From Flavobacterium ardleyense (GTDB lineage: Bacteria > Bacteroidota > Bacteroidia > Flavobacteriales > Flavobacteriaceae), in the NCBI RefSeq assembly GCF_033547075.1, contig NZ_CP137891.1, positions 2,046,001-2,110,000 of the forward strand: a stretch of DNA of 64,000 nucleotides. Direction: 5' to 3'. The position numbers and the translations under genes are program-made. Shown piece by piece: positions 25,159-33,990 of this stretch; the stretch's first letter is position 1; the number at the start of each line of letters is the position of its first letter. The notes below the pieces were generated by a model. That model was not told the origin of the DNA and ran no database searches. It worked only from the letters and a program-made list of their open reading frames with translations.

Positions 25159-25430
25159 TACCTTTTATATTTAATAGATTTTATTTGATTGAGTGCATCA
25201 TAAAGCTCTGTGTGTCCGATAAGAATTCGTCTACCAATAAATGTAGCAGTAATTGTTCCTCGGTCGATATGGTTGCGCACAGTTTGCCTATCTACATTTA
25301 GTATTGCAGATGCTTCATTTAAAGTATAAAGCTTATTAGATAGGTCTTCTTCTGGTTTTTGAAGTAATTGAAGTACTAAACTTTTAAGTTCAATTAATTC
25401 GTTGTGTAATGGTTCAAAAGGATTGTTCAT
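25158..25430 (-). CDS. Excisionase-like MerR/HTH_17 DNA-binding protein
   Basis: A 90-residue protein: an N-terminal coiled-coil helix, then YTLNEASAILNVDRQTVRNHIDRGTITATFIGRRILI (about 35-71), the helix-turn-helix with wing seen in excisionase-family proteins. It probably controls excision, or the operon that includes DUF3987 and the primase-like gene. A 20-bp perfect palindrome lies 52 bases upstream of its start codon. Confidence 0.85.
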   Translation of the reverse strand: MNNPFEPLHNELIELKSLVLQLLQKPEEDLSNKLYTLNEASAILNVDRQTVRNHIDRGTITATFIGRRILIGHTELYDALNQIKSIKYKR

Positions 25431-25481
25431 AATTGCAGTTTTATATATTGTTACTGCAAATGAATGATAATGAATGAGGTA

Positions 25482-25501
25482 GTATTAATTCGAATTAATA
25501 C
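25482..25501. promoter_or_regulatory. 20-bp perfect palindrome, candidate operator
   Basis: GTATTAATTC and its exact reverse complement GAATTAATAC are fused without a spacer. It lies between the stop of the 271-aa gene and the excisionase-like gene, that is, in the promoter region of the excisionase/DUF3987/primase operon. A direct repeat of TGAATGA (25461-25477) stands beside it. Confidence 0.6.
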
Positions 25502-25512
25502 CTATTTATCAA

Positions 25513-26328
25513 TTAAGTCGTATTAGTATCAAATTGAGATATAAAATGTAAACATTCCTCATTGTTGGTAAAGCAATTTAAGTTTTTAAGTGCTTCTACA
25601 ACTTGCGGCTTCGATTTACAATATTTCACTAAATCTTTTTCTCTATTAATTTCTTTAAAAGTATTAGTAAATGAACCTGGGTTTATATTTTCCTTCAATG
25701 CTACGAACTGATAAAAATCTTGGAGTCGTGGAAATCTACTAGTATCTGAGTGTGGATCTTCCACCTTATTAAATTTGGCGATAATATGATATTTAAGCGC
25801 AATAACCGCAATTTCAGAATATGGTTTTCTTCCAGGCTTCTTGTTGTCCAATTTAACTGGAGGAACTAAATCATCTTTAATTTTTTGAGTTTTGGTGGGA
25901 ATAATTGATTTTTCATATTTCTTCTTTAAAAAAGCAGAGTGAAGCAAAGAGTCTATATCTTTTCTGATTGATTTTATCTCAGCAGAATATTTCTTTTTTG
26001 AGATAGACTGATATTTACTTTTATCAATAGTAAATTGACAATTCTGACTTGTTGTTTCAAGATAGGAGATAATTTCTTCAACAATTTTTAACCTTAACAA
26101 TTCTTGATTTGACTCAGAAGAAATCAGTTCAAGTATGAAATTATAAAAAGGATATTTTTTTTTAAACTTAGAAATGATATAGCAGGTTACTTCGAACTGA
26201 TGCTCAGAAGCTATCTCATCCGTCGTTTCAATTCTATTAATAGAGTTATCATAAATCTCAGACCAATGATTTATTTCTCTCTGTTCTCTTGAGAGTTTAA
26301 GATTCTCTCTAAATTTATTTATTTCCAT
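25513..26328 (-). CDS. Unknown protein of the integration module
   Basis: A 271-residue, lysine-rich helical protein without signal or membrane segment. I recognise no family with confidence. The C-terminal half (ALKYHIIAKFNKVEDPHSDTSRFPRLQDF and onward) is compact and looks globular. It overlaps the integrase gene by 10 bases on the same strand, so it is translated with it and may assist recombination or regulation. Similar 250-300 aa unknowns follow integrase genes on other Bacteroidetes elements. Confidence 0.75.
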   Translation of the reverse strand: MEINKFRENLKLSREQREINHWSEIYDNSINRIETTDEIASEHQFEVTCYIISKFKKKYPFYNFILELISSESNQELLRLKIVEEIISYLETTSQNCQFTIDKSKYQSISKKKYSAEIKSIRKDIDSLLHSAFLKKKYEKSIIPTKTQKIKDDLVPPVKLDNKKPGRKPYSEIAVIALKYHIIAKFNKVEDPHSDTSRFPRLQDFYQFVALKENINPGSFTNTFKEINREKDLVKYCKSKPQVVEALKNLNCFTNNEECLHFISQFDTNTT

Positions 26329-27563
26329 ACGTTATTCATAAAATTGATTCGATGATCTTGATTCGGTCGGTAGTAGTTATTAAAAACTTCAATACTCTTA
26401 TGGCCAGTGTAGCTCATTATTACTTTATCTGGAACCCCCTCGTTTTTCATAATCGTAATAAATGACCTTCTCGCTGTGTGTGAGCTAACTCTTTCAGATA
26501 AAGCAGATTCTGTTTCTATAATGTCATTACCGTAACGCATAGTTTTCTTTACAACATCGTTGTATTCCATTTTTTCGAAAAGCTCCTTGAGATAATCATT
26601 AAATTTCTGATTGGAAATCTTCGGTAATTTAAAATCATACCTTTCTAGAATACCTCTCGAAAATTTATTGAGTGGAATTGACAAAGATTTCGAGCGATCT
26701 TTTGCGTCAACAACATTAATAAAATCATCAACAACATCATTTTTCTTAATCGTGCTGTAATTGCTATAGCGCATTCCAGTGCTGCATCCGAAAATAAACA
26801 AATCGCGAACTCGTATAAGCTTATCGTTATCGCCTAGATCAAAGTTTGCAATTTCATCTACTTGCTCTTTAGTTAATGCAATTTCGTCGGTTTTAAATCG
26901 CTTAATATTTTTAAAGTTCTTGTAGTCGTCATTGTAAGTATATTTATGAAATAGCGCCCAATTCATAAAAGTCTTGAACAGACCTACATTTCTGCTAAGG
27001 GTATTGGCTGAATGATTTTTGGTTTGCACGCAATAACTAATGAATGAATTATAAAAATCTCTATTGATTGTATTAAATCTTAGATTGTAATTTTTGCTTA
27101 CCTGAAAATCTTCCAATAATTTTCTGTTATACTCATATCGATTAATTGTTGTTTCAGTATTTGCCTGATCAGAATTGTCTTCTCTCTTAAATACCAAAAA
27201 CAGGTCATAGACTTTAAAAAAGTCGCTTGTATTTTTGTTTACTTTTTTAAACTCAATATTGAACTCTTCTTTTGCTTTTTCGATTGTTAACACTTCGTCG
27301 ATTGTCTTATACCGGCTTAATAATTCTATGTAAAAATTAGAGTATCTCGAAAGTTGGATATCTATCGCTCTTCTTAATTCAGCATCCTTTTTTCTTCCAG
27401 AAAGATTCGCAGGTCTTTTGTTGGCAAAATCCCAATCATTAGGATGAATATTTTCACCTGTAGAGTAAACAAAAGTTTTACCTTCATTCTTGAATGAAGC
27501 AGTAAAATAGATGAGGGATTCCTTATCTAAGTTTGGATATTTAAGTCTGAAAGAATAATTCAT
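26319..27563 (-). CDS. Tyrosine recombinase / integrase
   Basis: A 414-residue integrase of the Bacteroidetes type: an N-terminal arm-binding domain, a SAM-like core-binding domain (about 110-205) and the catalytic domain. Catalytic residues are Arg265 (STGMRYSN), His362 and Arg365 (SSHTARRSF), His388 (TGHKS) and Tyr397 (NNYYRP). The ATG at 27561-27563 (MNYSFRLKYP) is chosen because the upstream extension is not protein-like and overlaps the subterminal repeat. It sits 147 bases from attR and faces inward, and should catalyse recombination between the element and tRNA-Ser. Confidence 0.95.
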   Translation of the reverse strand: MNYSFRLKYPNLDKESLIYFTASFKNEGKTFVYSTGENIHPNDWDFANKRPANLSGRKKDAELRRAIDIQLSRYSNFYIELLSRYKTIDEVLTIEKAKEEFNIEFKKVNKNTSDFFKVYDLFLVFKREDNSDQANTETTINRYEYNRKLLEDFQVSKNYNLRFNTINRDFYNSFISYCVQTKNHSANTLSRNVGLFKTFMNWALFHKYTYNDDYKNFKNIKRFKTDEIALTKEQVDEIANFDLGDNDKLIRVRDLFIFGCSTGMRYSNYSTIKKNDVVDDFINVVDAKDRSKSLSIPLNKFSRGILERYDFKLPKISNQKFNDYLKELFEKMEYNDVVKKTMRYGNDIIETESALSERVSSHTARRSFITIMKNEGVPDKVIMSYTGHKSIEVFNNYYRPNQDHRINFMNNVWK

Positions 27564-27572
27564 ATAATATAT

Positions 27573-27596
27573 TGGGTGTCGAATTAGGTGTTGTAT
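27573..27596 (+). repeat. Subterminal direct repeat, right copy
   Basis: Exact copy of the 24 bases at 7668-7691 in the same orientation, 10 bases upstream of the integrase start codon. A protein binding here could affect both recombination and integrase expression. Confidence 0.55.
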
Positions 27597-27710
27597 ATGG
27601 TATGTATTAACACATAAACAAAGATATAATAAAATATAACATTCTGCCAAAGTATTGAAAACATTGAGTTTTATATATAATTATCCAATTGAGATATAAT
27701 AGGTTCAAAA

Positions 27711-27762
27711 CCCTCTTTCTCCGCACAAAAGCCCCGAAACACTAGTGTTTACGGGGCTTTTC
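27711..27762 (+). repeat. attR core (tRNA-Ser 3' fragment with terminator)
   Basis: Identical to 7611-7662. It holds the last 13 bases of tRNA-Ser and an orphan copy of the tRNA terminator (27726-27761), but no complete tRNA. Chromosomal sequence resumes after it. Confidence 0.92.
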
Positions 27763-28510
27763 TTTTATACAAAGTTCTCAATTTTATCTATTGTAGAATG
27801 GGGATGTAGCTCTATAATATTCCTGCTTTTTGAAGTCACACAGATCATAATAAATAGGATTGGTTTTTCGTCAGTCGTCGGGGGTGATTAATCTTCTTAA
27901 GCACAAATCATATCGCAAAATTTCTATCATGATCCTATTGTCACAATGTGTATCATTGTTGCATCATTGCTATTGCCATTTATAGAATCTTGATCACAGC
28001 CTCAACAAAGTCTTTAGGTTACTATTTATCGATTTACTTTAAATAATCATAATTGTCTTTCTTTCAGTTTTACTATGATTTTTACCTAAGGCTGTTAGTA
28101 AACCTTTACACTTAAAAAGGATAGACACTGTTGAACCACAAATGGGAAATTTATATCGAATTTGAAAATGTAATACCTTCAGTTAAAATTTACAGTTTAG
28201 TAAAAAGACAGAAATTTTAATAAATATTCTTTCAGGAAATGCATTCTCTGCGACCTAAAGCTGATAGAAAATTTGGTACATAAATATTCTATCTAAAAGT
28301 TACTCCCAAATTTTAATTCCAATAGTTGCACAATTCTTAATATTAGATCAGCGATATAAATATTTTTTACATCTTACTCGGATAATATTCTCTGAAAGTA
28401 TTAAAATTGACTAATGAAATTTACCTTAACATTTTGCTCAGCGATAATCGAGATTAAATAAATTCACATAATATAATGTTAAGAATAAATCTTAAACTTC
28501 TAGTTTTAAG
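27763..28510. other. Long AT-rich intergenic region
   Basis: About 750 bases between attR and the promoter of the giant-protein operon. No open frame with protein character, tRNA or strong hairpin is seen. It may hold upstream control sites of the operon, but none stands out. Confidence 0.5.
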
Positions 28511-28540
28511 TTGTTTACTTATAAAAATTTCTTATCTTGC
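28511..28540 (+). promoter_or_regulatory. Candidate promoter of the giant-protein operon
   Basis: TTG (28511-28513), 19 bases, then TATCTTGC (28533-28540), close to the Bacteroidetes TTG/TAnnTTTG promoter with one weak position. This predicts a leader of about 75 bases before the ATG at 28622. Confidence 0.4.
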
Positions 28541-28621
28541 TGTAAGAATTACATGAAACTCCCCCCAAAATTTATGGAATTCTAAGGCGTAATTTACTTA
28601 ACGTTTATAATACCATATATT

Positions 28622-31600
28622 ATGGGAGAAGTAGCGACAACCCAAGCCACATTTGATTCAAAATCAATTACACTCGACATCCTTGCAAAATTTGCTCTTG
28701 CACTTGGTAAGACAAAGGATGCTCTGATTTTAGATCTCAAGAAGAAACTCCCTACTGAAGATACTAATGATGAGGGAATTCCATTTATTATAGAGTACTT
28801 AGATAGTCTGATTAAATTTTTAGGATTTGATGTAGGTGGTACTATTCCTGAGGAAGTTAAAGATGTAACTGCTGAAATTATATTCTTAACTGATAAATTG
28901 ACCGCCCTGATAGATGCTATTGGTGGAAGTTTGGATATTTTTGAATTTATAGACGATCAGGTAGGTGATGGAGATGCTGATAATTTGGGCGGTAATGTTG
29001 GTGCTATTATTCAGAATACAGTTTCGTTAATCAAAGCTTTTAAGAAGTTAGGTAATATTCAATTAGAGAATCAATCGGCTCAGTGGAAAAAATTAGTTAA
29101 AGAAAGTAACCTCGAAAAACAACTTCCAAAAAGATTATTTGACCATATTATTTCAGTTTTTTTGCGAAATGCATTGGAAATATTTGCTGATGATATTCGA
29201 AAGTTAAAATCTGAAATTTCTACACTACTTACTAGTTCACATGATAAAATAGATCAAATAATAAGTCTATTAGCGGAAATAATTTTAGACAGTGAAAAAG
29301 ATTTCGAAGAAAGCATCAAAACTGTTTCAAAAAAATTGAGAGCGGTATTGGAAATTTTGAAAGAAGTATTAAAAGATACTATTTCTCCAAAAGTAGAAGC
29401 AGTGAGAGATCAACTTGAAAATCTTGCCTCTGTTTTAAAAATTGAAGAATTCTTTAAGCGCGTCTATACCATTCTCGACTTTATGCAAGTGATAAGTAAG
29501 GAAAAGGTACAAATTTTCGCTGCAGTGCCGGCGGTCGCGGGTGTTACTCTCAGTACAGAAATTTACGTAATTCATTGGGATCGTTTTGAAGAGATGGCGA
29601 AGAATCCAATCAACTACTACAAAACCCGCTATCCTATAAAAAATCGTGAAGATGCAGAAAATTTACTGAAACGTATATTAATAGTAGCGCGAGCCTTTGG
29701 TTTAGACTTTATAGACTTCGAGTCAATCAAAGATTTCTTTATTGGGGTTTTGGAAAAAATGGAAAAGTGGATTTTAGAAAGTTTAGACAATACTTTAAAA
29801 GAGCAAGTCGAAAATATCATTCTCGTGATTAAGAGTTTTCTAATTATGCTTGAGCGTATTGCCATGGAAGCTTCTGCCATTCTGAAATTGGAATTATCTA
29901 CACTATTGAGTGAAGTTAATAAAGAGATAGGTGACATTTACGATCTAATGTTAGATAGCAGTATTGCTGCAACTAAGTTAATAGATCGATTAGGAAGTGA
30001 ATTCTCCGATAAAAAGAAAAAGTTTTTTAAAGATATTCAAACTGTAAAGATCTTAAACAAAGCCCAACTTAGTACGTCATTTGAAAAGATTTTGCTACCA
30101 GTTATTTTACAAAAAACGAAGGAATATAAAAACTTTGGTACTATTACTGAAGAAGAATGGAAGGAGTTACTTGCAAAAATAGCCAATAATTTTTCCACCG
30201 TTCTTACTGATACTGAACAAGAATTAAGAAGCTTTAGTCATCTGACATTTGCAGATGAAATGGAAAACGAATTAAAGGCTGAATTTGTAAAGCAAACTAA
30301 AAATATTCCTCACGACTTGGGTGAGTTAACAAATAAAATACTGAACAATCCTTCTAGTCTGGCACCAAATGCCCTTATTTCTAATTTTGATTTAATCAAC
30401 TACTTTAAAATTATTTCAGAAAAAATAAAGGAAACTGCTGCTCCTTTAAATCCTGAAACCTATTATGATAAATTTATTTCTACCAGTTTACAAGGTCTTC
30501 GTGAAATTGTAAATCAATCAAATAGTACGGCGGCTAGTTTTAAAGGTGTTGTGACAGGTACAGACTTGAAGGTGCTTGAAACAAGCTTTATTGCATTTTT
30601 TTCAGAGGTTTTAATAAGTACCTGGAAAGCACTTGCCAAGGAAATTATTGATTCTTACCTCAGACCATTTATCCATGTGATAGAGGCGATAATGAAAGGT
30701 AAGCTGCAAGAACTTTTAGTTTTAATATTGGATAGGATTAAAGATGAAGTAAGAACTATCAAAATTCTTATAGAGGAAATCCCAGCGATTTATAAAAATT
30801 TTGCAAATACTGTTTTTCCAATTATTCTAGATGTAAGTCAAGAGGGGATAAATAAATGGCAGGACGGCGTAGATCTTGCAATTACATTAGGAAGGCCTCT
30901 GTATGAGTTAATTGACGGTATTATTGCAAGTTCTGCATCTACTAAGAAAGACGAACACAAGGCTGTATTGGGAGGCGAAATTCCTCCAATTCCACCACAA
31001 GAAAATTCGGGAGCAAGTACTCTTCCATCGCCCTCATACCGCCCTACTTATTCATTAGATACTAATAATAAATTTCTATATATTAACTTATACGATACTA
31101 GAAAAAAAGAATATTCGACAAGCTATTTCGCGGCCGCCCTCACAATTTTTATTGCTGACAAAGAGATCAGTGCAGGAGTGTTTGAAACGGGAATTTATAT
31201 GATTCCCGTGCTAAAAGGTGACTTAGATAAAGCATTTGACCTTGGTCAAAAGCATCAGATTAAATTTGGCCTTCAAGCATTTTTAAATAATGAAAGCGCC
31301 ACTGATCCAGAGAAGATTAAGACCGCATTTCAAGAGGGTGCCATAGGTGTATTTTTCTCACACAAGTATTTTCAGTGGCTTGACGATACCGGCAGTATTG
31401 AAACGAGCGCCGATATTACGTTTTCTAGAAAAGCAACTGCTGGACCTATTGATATTATCAAGAGCACTTATTTAGATTTTTCTATAAAAGACTTTCCTCA
31501 AATGATATCTGTAGGTTATAAGAAAAGTGATTTTTTCTTTCGATATGAGGGAGAGGCAAAGGAGGGAACGATTGTCTTGAAAATTAGAGAAATCAATTCT

Positions 31601-33973
31601 TTTTTTTCTGAATTGCTCTCTGAAGATATTAGTGCGAAGTTTGATGTTGCACTTCTATATGATAGTTCAGATGGATTCAAATTTGATGGAGCCGCATCAT
31701 TAAAAGTCGACTTTAATCCTAACATTAAAATTGCAGACTTCTTCACATTAAATAAAATTGGTCTGCTTATCGGGCCTGGAGATACCGAAGACTCTTCGAT
31801 CAGCGCGATGATTACTACTTCTTTTACCGTAGATGTAGCTGTAGTTAAATTTTCGGTCGCAAACTTAAAAATTGGTGCTAACGTAAATTACCTAAAGGCC
31901 GATGGCTCTTTAGGAGATTTCGAGTTTTCTCCAACATTTGGATTTCCAACAGGAATGGCAGTTTTTATTGATGCATCTGCCGTTAAAGGAACTGGGATAA
32001 TTGCGTATGATCCAGAAAAAGAAGAATTTTTAGGCGTCTTATATCTTAAAATACTTGAAAAAGTAGAGGTAAAGGCGTTGGCTTTATTAACTATGAAAAT
32101 GCCAGATGAAGGCAAAGGCTTTAGCTTCGTAGGATTAATAAGTGTTTATTTTACCCCGGGAATCCAGCTGGGTATGGGATTCTCGCTTACTGGTTTAGGT
32201 GGTGCGATCGGACTTAATCGAGGTATTGATAAAGATGTCATGCAAGATGGCGTTAGAAAGGGAGAAGTTACCAGTGTGTTTTTTGTAGAAGATGTAGAAG
32301 AACACATGGATACTATGCTAACTCAAATTGGTTCCTATTTTCCTATCAAACGTGATCAGTTCTTTTTTGGAATATTAGCTCGGATTACGTATGCTGAAAT
32401 TATAATCGTTGACTTTGGGTTGTTAATACAAGCCCCAAGTCCTACACAAGTTTTAATTGTTGGTGGTCTTTTTATCAACCTTCCTACAAAAGAAAAAGCC
32501 CTAGTAAAAATCAATGTATATTTTGACGGAGGGATAGATTTTGATAAAGGAATGTGGTTTAATGCATCTCTGGTCAATTCGGAACTAGTGAAGATTCAAT
32601 TATTTGGCGATATCGCTTTTAGACTTAATTGGGGTAAAAATAAAGGATTTTTACTTTCCGCGGGGGGATTCCATCCAGCGTTTAAACCAGACGCATCATT
32701 CAATTTAGGAACATTGGTCCGTTTAGGGATGAAATTAGATTATAAAATAGTCAAATTAACTTTTGAGAGCTATTTTGCAATCACTTCTAATACGGTTCAA
32801 TTAGGCGCGCAAGTCGATTTAAAAATAGGATGGGATAACGTTGGATTATTCGGGTATTTCGGATTTGATTGTCTTTTCCAATTCAAACCATTTCATTTTA
32901 TTTTCGATGTTAGAATGGGTGTGGAAGCTAGATGGAGAAGTTGGAAATTACTTTCAATTAATCTTGAATTCTCGCTTTCTGGTCCAGCAAAATGGAATGC
33001 GAAAGGCCAAGCAAAATTCAAAATTTTATTCGTTTCCTTTAAAGTTAACTTCAATATTTCTTGGGGTAACGAGAATGTAGATACTCAAATAGGGTATGTT
33101 TCAACTTATGAAATGATTAGCACTGAATACTTTAAAGTTGAAAATTGGACCATTATTTCATCAGATTTCCAAAACCAGCAAGTTAAATTGGCGGAGCGTG
33201 TTCCAGAAGAGACGGATATTATCATGCAACCATTTGATGGTATTCAGTTTGAGCAACCCATGATTCCCTTAGGCGGAGATAAAGGAATTCAACGTTACGG
33301 GGAAGGAATTAGACCAATTGATTATTCTATAATTAAAATTACCAAAGTTGAAATTGGAACCACTAAATTTTTAAATTTAGGTGAGACCAAATATGATTTT
33401 GCTCCTTCTTTATTGTTCAATCTAGATGATAAGCAAAAATTGGCAAGCCCTTCTTACGAGAAAATGGCTAATGGAATACGAATTGAGACGAAGCTTAAAG
33501 AACGCCTTGTATCTAATGTTAAAGTAAAGAAGATTGATTACGTAATAGAACAGGATGAAATATCTCTAACCTCTGTGGGATATACTCGTACCAATACACA
33601 AAATGGAAAAAGGGAGAGAATTTTAAACGCTATCATTCCACATTCTACATCATCGACTATCACCTCTTTGCCAAAAAGCATTTCTGCTAATAGAGCTTTT
33701 ACAAATGTATCGCATCGATCAGAAAATAGTTTTCAGCGTTATGCGTCGAGAATACAGAAAGATTTAGAAGAAAGAAATAGTAAAAAAATCGACAAGATTT
33801 TAAAGAGCTTAGAGAAGTCCTACGTGATTGTAGAAAAGGATAAGCCACCAGTGAGTGACAGTAACAACAATCGTAATAAAAGCCGTAGTTACGCGAAAAT
33901 TAAGAAGGATAGTGAAAGAGCAATTAGAGATACGCCAAAATTAAAAGGCAAAATCTTTATAGTAAGAAAGTAA
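28622..33973 (+). CDS. Giant DUF6603-like protein, first gene of five-gene operon
   Basis: A 1783-residue protein with no signal peptide or clear transmembrane helix. Residues 1-770 are almost purely helical and rich in Lys/Glu and Ile/Leu, with long amphipathic stretches. A Pro-rich linker (about 785-805) leads to a large beta-rich region (about 815-1490) of alternating hydrophobic strands. Its end carries motifs I associate with DUF6603: GGFHPAF (1348-1354), YFAITSNTVQ (1384-1393), LFQFKPFHFIFD (about 1418) and a final WNAKGQAKFKILF block. The last 100 residues are basic and low-complexity. Function is unknown in the family. The shape (helical bundle plus long beta sheet) suits a structural or scaffold role. 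The next gene starts 17 bases later. Confidence 0.75.
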   Translation: MGEVATTQATFDSKSITLDILAKFALALGKTKDALILDLKKKLPTEDTNDEGIPFIIEYLDSLIKFLGFDVGGTIPEEVKDVTAEIIFLTDKLTALIDAIGGSLDIFEFIDDQVGDGDADNLGGNVGAIIQNTVSLIKAFKKLGNIQLENQSAQWKKLVKESNLEKQLPKRLFDHIISVFLRNALEIFADDIRKLKSEISTLLTSSHDKIDQIISLLAEIILDSEKDFEESIKTVSKKLRAVLEILKEVLKDTISPKVEAVRDQLENLASVLKIEEFFKRVYTILDFMQVISKEKVQIFAAVPAVAGVTLSTEIYVIHWDRFEEMAKNPINYYKTRYPIKNREDAENLLKRILIVARAFGLDFIDFESIKDFFIGVLEKMEKWILESLDNTLKEQVENIILVIKSFLIMLERIAMEASAILKLELSTLLSEVNKEIGDIYDLMLDSSIAATKLIDRLGSEFSDKKKKFFKDIQTVKILNKAQLSTSFEKILLPVILQKTKEYKNFGTITEEEWKELLAKIANNFSTVLTDTEQELRSFSHLTFADEMENELKAEFVKQTKNIPHDLGELTNKILNNPSSLAPNALISNFDLINYFKIISEKIKETAAPLNPETYYDKFISTSLQGLREIVNQSNSTAASFKGVVTGTDLKVLETSFIAFFSEVLISTWKALAKEIIDSYLRPFIHVIEAIMKGKLQELLVLILDRIKDEVRTIKILIEEIPAIYKNFANTVFPIILDVSQEGINKWQDGVDLAITLGRPLYELIDGIIASSASTKKDEHKAVLGGEIPPIPPQENSGASTLPSPSYRPTYSLDTNNKFLYINLYDTRKKEYSTSYFAAALTIFIADKEISAGVFETGIYMIPVLKGDLDKAFDLGQKHQIKFGLQAFLNNESATDPEKIKTAFQEGAIGVFFSHKYFQWLDDTGSIETSADITFSRKATAGPIDIIKSTYLDFSIKDFPQMISVGYKKSDFFFRYEGEAKEGTIVLKIREINSFFSELLSEDISAKFDVALLYDSSDGFKFDGAASLKVDFNPNIKIADFFTLNKIGLLIGPGDTEDSSISAMITTSFTVDVAVVKFSVANLKIGANVNYLKADGSLGDFEFSPTFGFPTGMAVFIDASAVKGTGIIAYDPEKEEFLGVLYLKILEKVEVKALALLTMKMPDEGKGFSFVGLISVYFTPGIQLGMGFSLTGLGGAIGLNRGIDKDVMQDGVRKGEVTSVFFVEDVEEHMDTMLTQIGSYFPIKRDQFFFGILARITYAEIIIVDFGLLIQAPSPTQVLIVGGLFINLPTKEKALVKINVYFDGGIDFDKGMWFNASLVNSELVKIQLFGDIAFRLNWGKNKGFLLSAGGFHPAFKPDASFNLGTLVRLGMKLDYKIVKLTFESYFAITSNTVQLGAQVDLKIGWDNVGLFGYFGFDCLFQFKPFHFIFDVRMGVEARWRSWKLLSINLEFSLSGPAKWNAKGQAKFKILFVSFKVNFNISWGNENVDTQIGYVSTYEMISTEYFKVENWTIISSDFQNQQVKLAERVPEETDIIMQPFDGIQFEQPMIPLGGDKGIQRYGEGIRPIDYSIIKITKVEIGTTKFLNLGETKYDFAPSLLFNLDDKQKLASPSYEKMANGIRIETKLKERLVSNVKVKKIDYVIEQDEISLTSVGYTRTNTQNGKRERILNAIIPHSTSSTITSLPKSISANRAFTNVSHRSENSFQRYASRIQKDLEERNSKKIDKILKSLEKSYVIVEKDKPPVSDSNNNRNKSRSYAKIKKDSERAIRDTPKLKGKIFIVRK

Positions 33974-33990
33974 CAGTAAAAATAGAAATC

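Larger units (their letters stand above)
7611..27710. mobile_element. 20.1 kb integrative and mobilizable element in tRNA-Ser
   Basis: The boundaries are a 52-bp exact direct repeat (7611-7662 and 27711-27762) made of the tRNA-Ser 3' end and its terminator. The element carries a tyrosine integrase next to one end, an excisionase-like HTH protein, relaxase plus MobC with an oriT-like repeat, primase-like and DUF3987 proteins, and cargo made of a type I restriction-modification system and a giant HEPN/STAND protein. No type IV secretion genes are present, so it should be mobilizable with help rather than self-transmissible. Reading direction is split: cargo on the plus strand, mobility genes on the minus strand, with the ends of the two blocks facing each other near 20.2-20.5 kb. 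Confidence 0.9.
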
